A stretch of 64,000 nucleotides of DNA, taken from NCBI RefSeq assembly GCF_014764705.1, contig NZ_JACXXG010000014.1:1-64000 (forward strand), in the 5' to 3' direction. Both the position numbers and the translations under genes were made by a program. Positions 16,893 through 26,824 of this stretch are shown in pieces (the first letter of the stretch is position 1; each line of letters opens with the position of its first letter). Below the pieces are notes generated by a model. It was not told the origin of the DNA. It saw nothing but the letters and a program-made list of their open reading frames with translations, and made no database searches. Source of the DNA: Stutzerimonas kunmingensis (lineage in GTDB: Bacteria; Pseudomonadota; Gammaproteobacteria; Pseudomonadales; Pseudomonadaceae).

Positions 16893-16912
16893 AACTGTAT
16901 AAGTAGCCAGTA
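16893..16912 (-). promoter_or_regulatory. SOS (LexA) box of resident recA
   Basis: The minus strand reads TACTGGCTACTTATACAGTT, matching the CTG-N10-CAG LexA operator. It lies 39 bases upstream of the resident recA start. It probably now controls the truncated gene and, by read-through, the second recA. Confidence 0.88.
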
Positions 16913-16937
16913 TTAGAACATAGGCAAATTTACTCGC

Positions 16938-17435
16938 CTAGCCCCGAAACTGTTTTTCTCCGACCGCCAGCACAAGCAAACCTTGCAACGCCGCCGCCAC
17001 CGTCTGCTCACGTACGGCCTGGCGATCACCGGCGAATAGATAGCGTTGGGCCTGCAGATGCGAGTCATCTGCCCAGGCAATCCAGACCGTACCAACCGGT
17101 TTTTCTGCCGTGCCGCCGCCGGGTCCGGCAATGCCGCTGACAGCCACCGCAAAGCGCGCACCACTGTTGCGCTGCGCGCCCCGCGCCATGGCCTGCACCA
17201 CTTCGGCACTGACCGCGCCGACCTGCTCGAATAGCTCCGCCGGTACACCGAGCTGGCGCGTCTTCTGGGCATTGGAATAGGTGATGTAGCCGGCCTCGAA
17301 CCAGGCCGAGCTGCCGGCAATACGGGTGATGGCCTCGGCAATGCCACCACCGGTGCAGGATTCCGCGGTGCTGACCTGCGCACCCAGTCGTTGCAGCGCA
17401 TCACCCAGCTGTGCCGCCAGTTCGGTGAGATTCAT
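16938..17435 (-). CDS. pncC: CinA C-terminal domain protein (NMN amidohydrolase, PncC type)
   Basis: 165 residues from ATG 17435 covering the complete CinA C-terminal domain. Motifs STAESCTGGGIAEAITRIAGSS, GYITYSNAQKTRQLGV, SGARFAVAVSGIAGPGGG and KPVGTVWIAW are present. The family hydrolyses nicotinamide mononucleotide to nicotinic acid mononucleotide in pyridine-nucleotide salvage. In Pseudomonas a gene of this kind normally stands directly upstream of recA, as here. Confidence 0.93.
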   Translation of the reverse strand: MNLTELAAQLGDALQRLGAQVSTAESCTGGGIAEAITRIAGSSAWFEAGYITYSNAQKTRQLGVPAELFEQVGAVSAEVVQAMARGAQRNSGARFAVAVSGIAGPGGGTAEKPVGTVWIAWADDSHLQAQRYLFAGDRQAVREQTVAAALQGLLVLAVGEKQFRG

Positions 17436-17532
17436 CAGGGCTCCGGCCAAAGGAAAGTGGCCGATACCCTACACCAGCGGGCTCCCGAGTTCAGCCATCC
17501 GGATGGCCAATGGTCGAGTTACGCGTCGCCCA

Positions 17533-18645
17533 TCAGGCATCCTGGCGAACCGGCAGCACGACACGCTCGCCGATGCTCCGTCCGCGACGGCTTACCACTG
17601 CATCACCATAGCGCTGGATGGGATCTGCCAGGGTTCGCTTGACGAAGAAGCCGAACAGCGTCACCAGTAACAGCATCACCGCGATGTAGAGCGGGCCGGG
17701 AATGGCCAGCGCTCCAGCGCCGAAGCCCAGCCGCTCGGCGATTGCGAATACCGATGGATGGGCCAGGAAGACGATATAGCCGATCCCGCCTAGCGGCGCG
17801 ATCCAGCGCAGCCCCTTACCACTGATGCGTGTCGCGCCAATGAAGACGGCAACACCCACCGCATAGCTGACGAAGTAGCGATACCAGGTTTCCCCGAGAC
17901 CGGTATCGCGCGAGTAGGCCAGCACGCAGATCGGCAACAGAAACAGGTAGAACAGGCCCACTGCGATGCGCGCGTAATGCCCGGTATCGGGTGCGCGACC
18001 GTTATCCGTGGCCTTCCACAATGCGCCGAGGAAACACACACTCAGCATCAGCGGCAGGGCCACCGGCAGCTTCATTTCCAGCTTGTAGCGCAGGAACGCG
18101 AGCAGCAGGGTGAAGGCGTACTGGGCCAGCAGAAACAGCAGATCGCGCCTGGCCGAGCCGCCCAGACGCAGCGCGAAGATGACAATGCACAGCACATAGA
18201 AGGTCAGCTCTATTTGCAGCGTCCAGTACAAACCGATCACATTTTCGACAAATACGAAGCCTTGCAGCATCGTCGCATTGAGCGCGATGACAGCCGGACT
18301 GAACACCCGAGCCGGATCGTCCCAGGGAAACATCACGCCGAGAAGCAGCGATAGCCAGTACAGCGGAAAAAGCCTGAAGAAGCGCTGATAGACGAAGGCT
18401 GCGACCGGCCGTTCGTAGCGATGGCGGCTCTTGTACAACGCCGCGACGACGAAATAGCCGCTCAGGGCGAACAGCACCAGCACGCTGGTCTTGCCGACAT
18501 CCAGCACCGTTTTGCTGACAAGGAACAGATCGCTGGTCAGCCCATCGAAATGGCCGTCACGCTTCATTTTTGCGATCAGATGGGAATAGGCGACGCACAA
18601 CGCCGCAACGCCGCGCAGGGCGTCGAGTCCGAGTAGTCGAGACAT
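17533..18645 (-). CDS. Acyltransferase 3 family membrane protein (OafA-like)
   Basis: A 370-residue integral membrane protein with about ten hydrophobic helices. The N-terminal MSRLLGLDALRGVAALCVAYSH carries the family's R-G-x-A-A-x-x-V-x-x-x-H motif. Relatives O-acetylate lipopolysaccharide O-antigen, peptidoglycan or exopolysaccharide. In P. aeruginosa cinA and mutS lie close together, so this gene looks like a lineage-specific insertion between them. The target is unknown. Confidence 0.88.
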   Translation of the reverse strand: MSRLLGLDALRGVAALCVAYSHLIAKMKRDGHFDGLTSDLFLVSKTVLDVGKTSVLVLFALSGYFVVAALYKSRHRYERPVAAFVYQRFFRLFPLYWLSLLLGVMFPWDDPARVFSPAVIALNATMLQGFVFVENVIGLYWTLQIELTFYVLCIVIFALRLGGSARRDLLFLLAQYAFTLLLAFLRYKLEMKLPVALPLMLSVCFLGALWKATDNGRAPDTGHYARIAVGLFYLFLLPICVLAYSRDTGLGETWYRYFVSYAVGVAVFIGATRISGKGLRWIAPLGGIGYIVFLAHPSVFAIAERLGFGAGALAIPGPLYIAVMLLLVTLFGFFVKRTLADPIQRYGDAVVSRRGRSIGERVVLPVRQDA

Positions 18646-19114
18646 GTCTGCTGCTCACTTGACCAGAAAAGGAGGTCGCCAGCATTACTGCAGGAAGAAC
18701 TGACGCGAGGGGGTAGAACAGGCATTCGCCGAGGCGGGATGGCCGGGGCTGCAATCCACAGGACGGCGAAGCACGAGCGACAATCAGGCAAGCTACCGCG
18801 CCAGGCACCGTGGGGGCCTGCGCGACTGCATGATCGAGGGAGTCGCAGGCCCGGCGCGCGCAAGGCACAAGGCGCACCGGCAACCTGTCGACAGGCCAGA
18901 GTTACCAACAGCACCGGCTCGCTTGTCAACGCATTCCGCGCCCGGCCCGACAAACGACACCCGACCAAGCGGGAACCGGTCCTCGCCCTCACCTGTGGAG
19001 CCGCTCGGCCCGTGTTAACCTTGCCGGCTTCCCGCGGGAACCTGGCTGCGGACGGTCCGACCGCACCGTCATCCGATAGCCTTCCCCGCCACTCAACGAA
19101 CCGCACGCAAGCCG
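18646..19114. other. Divergent intergenic region between acyltransferase and mutS
   Basis: About 470 bases that must hold the promoters of both divergent genes. I see no gene, strong hairpin or convincing promoter motif. A short frame here shows no domain. Confidence 0.5.
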
Positions 19115-21694
19115 ATGACCAAGCCCAACGCCGACCTTTCCGCCCATACGCCGATGATGCAGCAATATTGGAGACTCAAGCGCGAGCATCCAGACCAGCT
19201 GATGTTCTACCGCATGGGCGACTTCTATGAGCTGTTCTACGACGATGCCAAGAAAGCCGCCGCGCTGCTCGACATCACCCTGACCGCGCGTGGGCAGTCG
19301 GCGGGCACGGCGATCCCGATGGCAGGCATTCCGTTCCATTCCGCCGAGGGTTATCTGGCGCGGCTGGTGAAGCTTGGCGAGTCGGTGGTGATCTGCGAGC
19401 AGATCGGCGATCCGGCCACCAGCAAAGGGCCGGTGGAGCGCCAGGTGGTGCGCATCATCACCCCCGGCACGGTGAGCGACGAGGCATTGCTCGACGAGCG
19501 TCGCGACAACCTGCTGGCTGCGGTGGTCGGTGATGAGCGCCTGTTCGGCCTGTCGGTGCTGGACATCGCCAGCGGCCGCTTCAGCGTGCAGGAACTCAAG
19601 GGCTGGGAAACCCTGCTCGCGGAACTGGAGCGTTTGAGCCCGGCCGAGCTGCTGATCCCCGACGATTGGCCGCAGGGCCTGCCGCTGGAGAAACGCCGCG
19701 GTGTGTGCCGTCGCGCGCCCTGGGATTTTGATCGCGATTCGGCATTCAAGAGCCTCTGCCAGCAGTTCTCCACCCAAGACCTCAAGGGCTTCGGCTGCGA
19801 GAACCTGACGCTGGCCATCGGCGCCGCCGGTTGCCTGCTCGCCTACGCCAAGGAAACCCAGCGCACCGCCCTGCCCCACCTGCGCAGCCTGCGTCATGAG
19901 CGCCTCGACGACACGGTGATCCTCGACGGCGCCAGCCGGCGCAACCTGGAGCTGGACGTCAATCTGGCCGGCGGCCGCGAGAACACGCTGCAATCGGTCA
20001 TGGACCGCTGCCAGACCGCCATGGGCTCGCGCCTGCTGACCCGCTGGCTGAACCGCCCGCTGCGCAACCGCGAGATTCTCGAAGCGCGCCAGGATTCGAT
20101 CACCTGCCTGCTCGAGCATTACCGCTTCGAGCAGCTGCAGCCGCAGCTCAAAGACATCGGCGACCTGGAACGCATCCTCGCCCGGATTGGCCTGCGCAAC
20201 GCCCGCCCGCGCGATCTGGCGCGCCTGCGCGACGCGCTCGCTGCGCTACCGCAACTGCAGGCGGGCATGCAGGACCTGGTGGCACCGCATCTGCTCGAAC
20301 TGGCGAAAAGCATCAGCACCTACCCGGAACTGGCCGAACTGCTGGCCCGCGCCATCATCGACAACCCGCCGGCGGTGATCCGCGACGGTGGCGTGCTGAA
20401 GACCGGCTACGACGCCGAGCTGGATGAGCTGCAGTCGCTTTCCGAGAACGCCGGCCAGTACCTGATGGACCTGGAAACCCGCGAGAAGGCCCGCACCGGG
20501 CTGGCCAACCTCAAAGTCGGCTACAACCGCGTGCACGGCTACTTCATCGAGCTGCCGAGCAAGCAGGCCGAATCGGCGCCAGCCGACTACATCCGCCGGC
20601 AGACGCTCAAGGGCGCCGAGCGCTTCATCACCCCGGAACTGAAGGAGTTCGAAGACAAGGCGCTGTCGGCCAAGAGTCGCGCCCTCGCCCGCGAAAAGCT
20701 GCTCTACGACGAGCTGCTGGAAATGCTCATCGGCCACCTGGCACCGCTGCAGGAAAGCGCTGCCGCACTGGCCGAGCTGGACGTACTGAGCAACCTGGCC
20801 GAGCGCGCGCTCAACCTCGATCTGAACCGCCCGCGCTTCGTCGAGCAGCCGTGCATGCGCATCGAGCAGGGTCGCCATCCGGTGGTCGAGCAGGTATTGG
20901 AGACGCCTTTCGTGGCCAATGACCTGGGCCTCGACGACGAAACTCGCATGCTGGTCATTACCGGGCCGAACATGGGCGGTAAATCGACCTACATGCGCCA
21001 AACCGCGCTGATCGTGCTGCTGGCACAGATCGGTAGCTTCGTCCCGGCTGCGGCTTGCGAGCTGTCGCTGGTCGACCGCATCTTCACCCGCATCGGCTCT
21101 TCGGATGATCTCGCCGGCGGGCGCTCCACCTTCATGGTGGAAATGAGCGAAACCGCGAATATCCTGCACAACGCCAGTGATCGCAGTCTGGTACTGATGG
21201 ACGAAGTCGGTCGCGGCACCAGCACCTTCGATGGCCTCTCGCTGGCCTGGGCGGCAGCCGAGCACCTCGCCAAGCTGCGCGCCTTTACCCTGTTCGCCAC
21301 CCACTACTTCGAACTGACCGTGCTGCCGGAAAGCGAGCCGGTCGTGGCCAACGTGCACCTCTCGGCCACCGAGCACAACGAGCGCATCGTCTTCCTGCAC
21401 CATGTGCTGCCGGGGCCGGCGAGCCAGAGTTATGGATTGGCCGTTGCCCAACTGGCCGGCGTGCCGGGCGAAGTCATCCAGCGTGCACGCGACCATCTGT
21501 CGCGGCTGGAAACCACCAGCCTGCCCCACGAAGCGCCGAGAATAGCGCCCGGCCAGCCGGCACCACCGATGCAGAGCGACCTGTTCGCCAGCCTGCCGCA
21601 TCCGGTGCTCGAGGAATTGGCACGGATCAATCCCGATGATGTGACGCCGCGCCAGGCGCTGGACCTGCTATACAGCTTGAAAACTCGCATTTGA
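19115..21694 (+). CDS. mutS: DNA mismatch repair protein MutS
   Basis: 859 residues, normal length. It recognises mismatches and small loops and recruits MutL. The mismatch-binding domain has the Phe-x-Glu motif ([13 protein letters not shown] near residues 31-43). The ATPase domain has Walker [16 protein letters not shown] (about 617-631), GRSTFMVEM and Walker [17 protein letters not shown], then THYFELT. The C-terminus retains the [21 protein letters not shown] tetramerisation region. The frame is intact, so no hypermutator state is suggested. Confidence 0.98.
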   Translation: MTKPNADLSAHTPMMQQYWRLKREHPDQLMFYRMGDFYELFYDDAKKAAALLDITLTARGQSAGTAIPMAGIPFHSAEGYLARLVKLGESVVICEQIGDPATSKGPVERQVVRIITPGTVSDEALLDERRDNLLAAVVGDERLFGLSVLDIASGRFSVQELKGWETLLAELERLSPAELLIPDDWPQGLPLEKRRGVCRRAPWDFDRDSAFKSLCQQFSTQDLKGFGCENLTLAIGAAGCLLAYAKETQRTALPHLRSLRHERLDDTVILDGASRRNLELDVNLAGGRENTLQSVMDRCQTAMGSRLLTRWLNRPLRNREILEARQDSITCLLEHYRFEQLQPQLKDIGDLERILARIGLRNARPRDLARLRDALAALPQLQAGMQDLVAPHLLELAKSISTYPELAELLARAIIDNPPAVIRDGGVLKTGYDAELDELQSLSENAGQYLMDLETREKARTGLANLKVGYNRVHGYFIELPSKQAESAPADYIRRQTLKGAERFITPELKEFEDKALSAKSRALAREKLLYDELLEMLIGHLAPLQESAAALAELDVLSNLAERALNLDLNRPRFVEQPCMRIEQGRHPVVEQVLETPFVANDLGLDDETRMLVITGPNMGGKSTYMRQTALIVLLAQIGSFVPAAACELSLVDRIFTRIGSSDDLAGGRSTFMVEMSETANILHNASDRSLVLMDEVGRGTSTFDGLSLAWAAAEHLAKLRAFTLFATHYFELTVLPESEPVVANVHLSATEHNERIVFLHHVLPGPASQSYGLAVAQLAGVPGEVIQRARDHLSRLETTSLPHEAPRIAPGQPAPPMQSDLFASLPHPVLEELARINPDDVTPRQALDLLYSLKTRI

Positions 21695-21815
21695 TACGCC
21701 GCGAAAGCTGCTAGAATCGCGCGCATTTTTTTGATAAGCGGCATTTGCCTGTGCCGCCTACTCGCAGGGGCGTCACCGTAACGCCTACCTGACACGCCTG
21801 AGGAGATAGCTAGAC

Positions 21816-22139
21816 ATGACCTTCGTCGTCACCGACAACTGCATCAAGTGCAAATACACCGACTGCGTGGAAGTCTGCCCGGTGGACTGCTTCTACGAAG
21901 GCCCGAACTTCCTGGTGATCCACCCGGACGAGTGCATCGACTGCGCACTGTGCGAGCCCGAGTGCCCGGCCCAGGCGATCTTCTCCGAAGACGAGGTACC
22001 GGAAGATCAGCAGGAGTTCATCGAGCTCAACGCGGATCTGGCGGAAGTCTGGCCGAACATCACCGAGAAGAAAGACGCCTTGGCCGATGCCGAAGAGTGG
22101 GATGGCGTGAAGGACAAACTGCAGTATCTGGAGCGCTGA
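21816..22139 (+). CDS. fdxA: Ferredoxin FdxA (7Fe-8S type)
   Basis: 107 residues with two cysteine clusters, [18 protein letters not shown] and [16 protein letters not shown], typical of the Azotobacter/Pseudomonas ferredoxin I group with one 3Fe-4S and one 4Fe-4S centre. A ribosome site GAGGAG lies upstream. It follows mutS as in P. aeruginosa, where rpoS comes next; here rpoS is missing from this position. Confidence 0.97.
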   Translation: MTFVVTDNCIKCKYTDCVEVCPVDCFYEGPNFLVIHPDECIDCALCEPECPAQAIFSEDEVPEDQQEFIELNADLAEVWPNITEKKDALADAEEWDGVKDKLQYLER

Positions 22140-22160
22140 TCGCCAGCCGAATCCAGACAA

Positions 22161-22189
22161 AAAAATGCCCGCAGCGATGCGGGCATTTT
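22161..22189 (+). terminator. Rho-independent terminator after fdxA
   Basis: AAAATGCCCGC and GCGGGCATTTT form a GC-rich stem around AGCGAT, followed by CATTTTT. It is symmetrical enough to act also for the convergent CsbD gene. Confidence 0.9.
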
Positions 22190-22218
22190 CATTTTTACTA
22201 CCGTAAGACGTCGACCGG

Positions 22219-22410
22219 TCAGGCCTTGTCGATGCCTTTTTTCAGGGTGTCTTTCACATCACCCTTGACCTGCTGGGCCTCGCCCTTCACTTCCTGGCGC
22301 TGGCCTTCGGCTTTCATGCGCTCGTTGTCGGTCGCCTCGCCCACGCCTTGCTTGATCTTGCCGACGGCTTCGTTGGTGTTGCCCTTGACCTTGTCTTCAG
22401 TACTGCTCAT
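22219..22410 (-). CDS. CsbD-family stress protein
   Basis: 63 residues with the pattern EDKVKGNTNEAVGKIKQGVG, then repeated amphipathic KGEAQQVKGDVKD segments, as in CsbD/YjbJ proteins that accumulate under general stress. The start ATG 22410 follows CAGGAG at good spacing. The molecular role of the family is not known. Confidence 0.9.
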   Translation of the reverse strand: MSSTEDKVKGNTNEAVGKIKQGVGEATDNERMKAEGQRQEVKGEAQQVKGDVKDTLKKGIDKA

Positions 22411-22496
22411 GGCGAACTCCTGGCTTCTCATTGGTGACATAGGGTGGACCGCCCGTGCGAAACGTTAGTTTCCCCCGGCCATCGGAACAGAGCGGC

Positions 22497-23489
22497 TCAC
22501 GCGTGGCGCGAAGGGACTAGGCGGCGCAGCAACGGTCGCCCTGCCAGGTGCAGGAACACCGGCGCGCCCACGATGAGGTAGAAGTAATAGGTCACGAAGC
22601 GCCAGATCAGAATTGCCGCGGCCGTCGTCGACTTGCCCACCATCGGCGTCAGCAGCGCGGCCGACGCCAGTTCGGCGCTACCCGCCCCACCGGGCAGCAG
22701 GCTCAGTTGGCCGGCGGTCAGCGCCAGTAGCTGGACGAGAAAGGTCCAGGCCCAGGCCAACTCGCTGCCCAGGCCGCGCAGCGTCAGATAGAGCACGCTG
22801 AAGCGCAGCAGCCAGTGCAGCGTGGTCAGCCCGAACACCGCAAGCAGAAGACGACGCGGCAGGCGAAAACAGTCGACCAGCGCATTTCGGAAGCCCAGCA
22901 CCTTGCGTGCCCAACGGCGCTTGCGTGACGGTTTCATGCCAAACCGGCCAACCAGCCAGCCATTGAGCAGAAATACCTGCCGGTGGAAGCGGCCGAGCAG
23001 CGCCAGCAGCACCATCACACCGATCAGTAACGCGACGCTGAAGCCCAGCAGGCTGGCGATATGCGCGTTGAGCTTGTGGGTCAGGGCATAGAACAGCACA
23101 CCGACCAGGGCGCAGGCGAAGAACAGCAGATCACTCAGCTGCTCGACGGCATAGGTCGCCGTGCCCTTGGCCGGCGCCACGCCCTGGCGCATGAGCAGCG
23201 CCATCAGGGTCAGCGGCCCGCCGGCTCCCCCGGGCGTCGCACAAATGGCGAATTCGGTGGCCACCACGATGCCGAATGCGCGGCGCTGGCCCAGCTTTCG
23301 CCGACCGAGCAGCAGGCGCAGGCGCAGCGCATTCAGATTCCAGCCGACCAGCACCATGACAAGCATGGAGGCCAACAAGCTGCCCGGAAAATGGCGCAGC
23401 CGTTCGAACAGGCCGGTGCCACCAAGCAAAAGCGGCACCATGGCCGCCGCGAGCAAAGCACCGCCCAACAACCACCAGCGCCGGTTCAT
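22497..23489 (-). CDS. UPF0104 / lysylphosphatidylglycerol synthase TM-like flippase protein
   Basis: About 330 residues with eight or so membrane helices and the family signatures TEFAICATPGGAGGPLTLMALLMR and GQLSLLPGGAGSAELASAALL. ATG 23489 overlaps the stop of the preceding gene (ATGA), showing coupling. Relatives of this AglD/YbhN group are thought to flip or anchor lipids. It is last in a three-gene unit with a glycosyltransferase and a polysaccharide deacetylase, which suggests a lipid-linked sugar pathway. Confidence 0.85.
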   Translation of the reverse strand: MNRRWWLLGGALLAAAMVPLLLGGTGLFERLRHFPGSLLASMLVMVLVGWNLNALRLRLLLGRRKLGQRRAFGIVVATEFAICATPGGAGGPLTLMALLMRQGVAPAKGTATYAVEQLSDLLFFACALVGVLFYALTHKLNAHIASLLGFSVALLIGVMVLLALLGRFHRQVFLLNGWLVGRFGMKPSRKRRWARKVLGFRNALVDCFRLPRRLLLAVFGLTTLHWLLRFSVLYLTLRGLGSELAWAWTFLVQLLALTAGQLSLLPGGAGSAELASAALLTPMVGKSTTAAAILIWRFVTYYFYLIVGAPVFLHLAGRPLLRRLVPSRHA

Positions 23490-24247
23490 GCCACGGCGCT
23501 CGTCTGGCGGTATCGGCGCAGCCAGTCGATCTTGGTCAGTGGGGTCCTGCCGTCCCGCAGCAGACGCTCGAGCACATCGAGCCAATAGCCCCGGGAGAAC
23601 TCGTGGCGCATATCCACCGGATGCAGGCCCAGCCGCAGCAATGGCGCCTGCCGGCTCTGCCGTAGCTGCCGTTCGCTGACCAGCCAGGACACACCACGGC
23701 GCCAGGGGCTGCGAGCACTCCAGACCAGCCCCGGCGCCCTGATCGGAGAAAAATCAGGCAGCAGATAAAGATGGCCTGGATCACTGGTATAGGTCAGCCC
23801 GCTGCGGGCCAGTACCCGCCGCGTACCCTCGCTCATCAGCCAGGCGGGTGCGACGAAGCCATGCAGCGGCCATTGCTGGCGCCGGAACAGCTCCAGGCCA
23901 CGCGCCAGCCGCTCGCCCGCAGCCTGTTCGTCGAGGCCGTAGAACTCGCCTTCATGGGTATATATCCGGCGCATGAACCAGTCCCGCGGCGTCTTCGGTG
24001 CGGGCTCGAGATCGGCGTGGTAGCAGCCGTGCAGCACCAGTTCGTCACCACGCTGCACACGCTGGTCCAGCAGCCGGCAAAAATCCGGCTGCCGCTCCAG
24101 CGGATTGCGCTGATGAAAGTCCGGGACCACCAGCCAGGTGATCGGCACGCCGCCGATGGCGTCCACCGCCTCGACGAAGGGCCGGTAGGCCGGCCAGGTT
24201 TCCGCGGCCACGTCGTGCAGCACCAGCGTCAGAGCCGCCTCAGCCAT
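23486..24247 (-). CDS. DUF2334 polysaccharide-deacetylase-like protein
   Basis: 253 residues of the deacetylase-type barrel: LVLHDVAAETWPAYRPF at the start, GDELVLHGCYH (metal histidines) and GFVAPAWLMSEGTRRVL, matching the HGxxH and PAW blocks of DUF2334. It overlaps both neighbours, by 8 bases with the glycosyltransferase and 4 with the flippase-like gene. It probably removes acetyl groups from a sugar made or carried by its partners. Confidence 0.87.
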   Translation of the reverse strand: MAEAALTLVLHDVAAETWPAYRPFVEAVDAIGGVPITWLVVPDFHQRNPLERQPDFCRLLDQRVQRGDELVLHGCYHADLEPAPKTPRDWFMRRIYTHEGEFYGLDEQAAGERLARGLELFRRQQWPLHGFVAPAWLMSEGTRRVLARSGLTYTSDPGHLYLLPDFSPIRAPGLVWSARSPWRRGVSWLVSERQLRQSRQAPLLRLGLHPVDMRHEFSRGYWLDVLERLLRDGRTPLTKIDWLRRYRQTSAVA

Positions 24248-25430
24248 GTACGGCTACCGGCAGGTCCGCCGTGCCGAGCACCGCGTGGTAATGGGCGAGC
24301 AACCCCGCCACCACGGCATCCCAGGCATGATGCGCCTCGACATGCTGGCGCGCCTGCTGTCCGAGCAGTCGCGGATCGTCTTCGAACAGCTCACGCACGG
24401 CATGCGCCATGGCCCTCGGGTCGAGCGGCCGACACAGGCGCCCGGTGTAGAACGGCACCAGCTCCGGTAACGCACCGGCACGCGCGGCGATCACCGGAAT
24501 ACCGCTGGCCATGGCTTCGAGCGCCACCAGGCCGAAGGTCTCCTGATTGCCCGCATGCAGCAGCACATCGCTACTGGCCATGTAGCGCGCCACTTCGCTG
24601 GCACAACAGAAGCGATCGATCACCGTGACGTTGTCCGGCACCCGCTGCGGCATGCTCGAACCCACCAGCAACAGGTGGTACGGCTTGCCGAGCTGGCGCG
24701 CGGTTTCCAGCAGGACGTGCAGGTTCTTCTCCCGCGAACCGCGCCCGGCAAAGATCATCAGCCGGGTGTCGTCGGCCAGGCCCAGCTCGCGGCGCAGATC
24801 GGGGTCGCGGCGCTCGGGGCAGAAGGTGTCCAGATCAACCCCCAGGGGCTGCACGAAGACGTTCTTCACGCCGAGGTGCAAGAGCTTGTCGGCCATCACT
24901 TCGCTGGGTGCCAACACCCGGTCGAAACTGCCGTACAGCTTTGAAACGTAGCCGTTGAGGTTGGTGCCCAGCCAGCGGCCGATGCGGTTGCTGACCAGCA
25001 GTGGCAGGTCGGAGTGATAGAAACCAATGACCGGAACATTGAGCCGACGCCCCGCATCCAGTGCCGCCCATGCGGTCATGTAGGGATCACCGACCTCGAT
25101 CAGATCGGGACGCAGCGAACGCAGCAGATTGCGCCAGGGCGCGCGGCGGATCGGAAAGCGGTAGCCCTTGCCGAACGGCAGGATCGGTGCCGGCACCTCA
25201 TAGAGGCCGTCGTTGTGACTGTAGTCGCCGCCCGGCACCAGAATGCTGTGCCGCACGCCGGAGTAAAGCTGCAGCCTGCGATGCTTCGCCTCGAGGTAGG
25301 TGCGCACGCCACCACTGGCGGGCGCGTAGAACATGGTCATATCCGCGATATGCAAGGTACTTCTCCGTCGGTCCCATAGCAGAACTCCGGCCTCGCCGGG
25401 CACGTCGCGCGTCAGCGGCATGCTCCGCAA
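24240..25430 (-). CDS. Glycosyltransferase family 4 (GT-B fold)
   Basis: 396 residues (ATG 25430, or ATG 25421). The acceptor side contains FYAPASGGVRTYLEAK. The donor side contains MIFAGRGSREKNLHVLLE and the E-x7-E motif ETFGLVALEAMASGIPVIAARAG in GT-B retaining enzymes. First gene of the overlapping trio. It likely adds a sugar to a lipid carrier or envelope glycan; related proteins act as diacylglycerol glycosyltransferases, so membrane glycolipid synthesis is possible. Confidence 0.9.
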   Translation of the reverse strand: MRSMPLTRDVPGEAGVLLWDRRRSTLHIADMTMFYAPASGGVRTYLEAKHRRLQLYSGVRHSILVPGGDYSHNDGLYEVPAPILPFGKGYRFPIRRAPWRNLLRSLRPDLIEVGDPYMTAWAALDAGRRLNVPVIGFYHSDLPLLVSNRIGRWLGTNLNGYVSKLYGSFDRVLAPSEVMADKLLHLGVKNVFVQPLGVDLDTFCPERRDPDLRRELGLADDTRLMIFAGRGSREKNLHVLLETARQLGKPYHLLLVGSSMPQRVPDNVTVIDRFCCASEVARYMASSDVLLHAGNQETFGLVALEAMASGIPVIAARAGALPELVPFYTGRLCRPLDPRAMAHAVRELFEDDPRLLGQQARQHVEAHHAWDAVVAGLLAHYHAVLGTADLPVAVHG

Positions 25431-25509
25431 TCCCTGCGGAATAATTCTGTAATGAAATAGATGACCGTTACGTAGAAGGGTTGTTCGCAGCAGGGCGCCA
25501 GACGGCGCC

Positions 25510-26385
25510 TCAGGCGTCCGGCACCTTCTCGCCCGGATCCTTGCCTTCGACCGAAGCGTGTTCGATCACCGCATTGAGTTCGGCACCGAACAGCAGCACC
25601 GCCGAGGAGATGTACAGATAAAGCAGCAAGACGATGATGGCGCCGATGCTGCCGTAGGTCGCGTTGTAGTCGGCGAAGTTCTGCACATAGATGCCGAACG
25701 CGATCGAGGCCAGAATCCACACCAGCACGGCTAGCACCGAGCCCGGCGTGATGAAGCGAAACTCCTGCTTCACATCCGGCGCCACGTAGTACAGCAGCGC
25801 CACCACCAGCATCAGCATGAGCACGATCACCGGCCAGCGCAGCCAGGTCCAGAGCAGCACGACGACGTCCTTCAGGCCGACCTGCGAAGCCAGCCACTCC
25901 ATCACCTGCGGCCCGACGATCATCAGCCCGGCCGACAACAGCAGCAGCACGGCGATGCCCACGGTATAGGCCAACGAAAGCAGGATCAGCTTCCAGCTCG
26001 GTCGCCCCTCCTCCACGTCGTAGGCGCGGTTCATCGCATTCATCAGCGAGCGAAAACCGACCGAGGCTGTCCACAGCGCCACGACGATACCGAACGACAG
26101 CAGCCCCGCCTTCTGTTCCTGCAACTGGTCAATGACCGGATTGATTTGCTCCATCGCCATCGGCGGCAGGGCCAGCTCGGCCTGCATGCGCAACCAGTCG
26201 AAGAAGTTCTGTAGATCGAGAAAGCCGAGCAAGGCGATGAGAAACAGCAGGAACGGAAACATCGAGAACAGGCCGCGGTATGCCAGCGCCGAGGCATAGG
26301 TCGACATGTCGTCGTTGCCGAATTCCTTGAACGTACGCTTGAGCAAGGTCACGGCCCCGATACCGCGGGTGTCCAGCATGGCCAT
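25510..26385 (-). CDS. YihY/BrkB-family inner-membrane protein
   Basis: 291 residues from ATG 26385 (GGGGAAAC upstream). About six helices; the family words YASALAYRGLFSMFPFLLFLIAL and PGSVLAVLVWILASIAFGIYVQNFADYNATYGSIGAIIVLLLYLYIS (shown here only as parts: YASALAYRGLFSMFPF and NATYGSIGAIIVLLL) are conserved. Once called ribonuclease BN, members are now viewed as membrane transport-like proteins of unclear role. Confidence 0.9.
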   Translation of the reverse strand: MAMLDTRGIGAVTLLKRTFKEFGNDDMSTYASALAYRGLFSMFPFLLFLIALLGFLDLQNFFDWLRMQAELALPPMAMEQINPVIDQLQEQKAGLLSFGIVVALWTASVGFRSLMNAMNRAYDVEEGRPSWKLILLSLAYTVGIAVLLLLSAGLMIVGPQVMEWLASQVGLKDVVVLLWTWLRWPVIVLMLMLVVALLYYVAPDVKQEFRFITPGSVLAVLVWILASIAFGIYVQNFADYNATYGSIGAIIVLLLYLYISSAVLLFGAELNAVIEHASVEGKDPGEKVPDA

Positions 26386-26590
26386 CGATGTTTCCCCAAT
26401 CAGTGAAATGTGCGGTCTAGAAAATGGGACGACCGCTCTGCTGGAGAGTTCGCTGCTAGACATCTGACGCAGCCATCGCAGCGGGAACGTTTTCAATGTG
26501 CACTCTGTCACATAAAGGCAGATTGGCATCAGCCCATTCCGGGTTGATTCGCTCGACGAGCGTGGGCCATTACCCGCAGAGGACGACAGG

Positions 26591-26824
26591 ATGTTTTCCA
26601 GCTATCTCTATGAAGCCGCACTCATCTATGGCCTGGTCTTCACTTCGGTGGGGTTCGTGCTGGGCATGTTCTACAACAACCGCAAGGTCTTCCAACTGGA
26701 AGACAAGGTGCAGCGGCTAAAGCGCACCGTGCGGCACCTGCAGCGCAAGGTCGAACCGCCTGCCGCCGCGTCGAGAAGCGTTCAGCGCGCGCGCAGCAGC
26801 GCAGGGTTGAGCAGGGTCCGCTGA
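26591..26824 (+). CDS. Small single-helix membrane protein with coiled coil
   Basis: 77 residues: one N-terminal helix (ALIYGLVFTSVGFVLGMFY) followed by a basic heptad stretch VFQLEDKVQRLKRTVRHLQ and an Arg-rich tail. GACAGG precedes the ATG. No known family comes to mind. Composition and the well-defined membrane helix suggest a real gene. Confidence 0.6.
   Translation: MFSSYLYEAALIYGLVFTSVGFVLGMFYNNRKVFQLEDKVQRLKRTVRHLQRKVEPPAAASRSVQRARSSAGLSRVR

Noticed and set aside
21690..21720. A -35/-10-like pair TTGATA and TAGAAT before fdxA
   Set aside because: Spacing is only about 15 bases, so I do not report it as a promoter.
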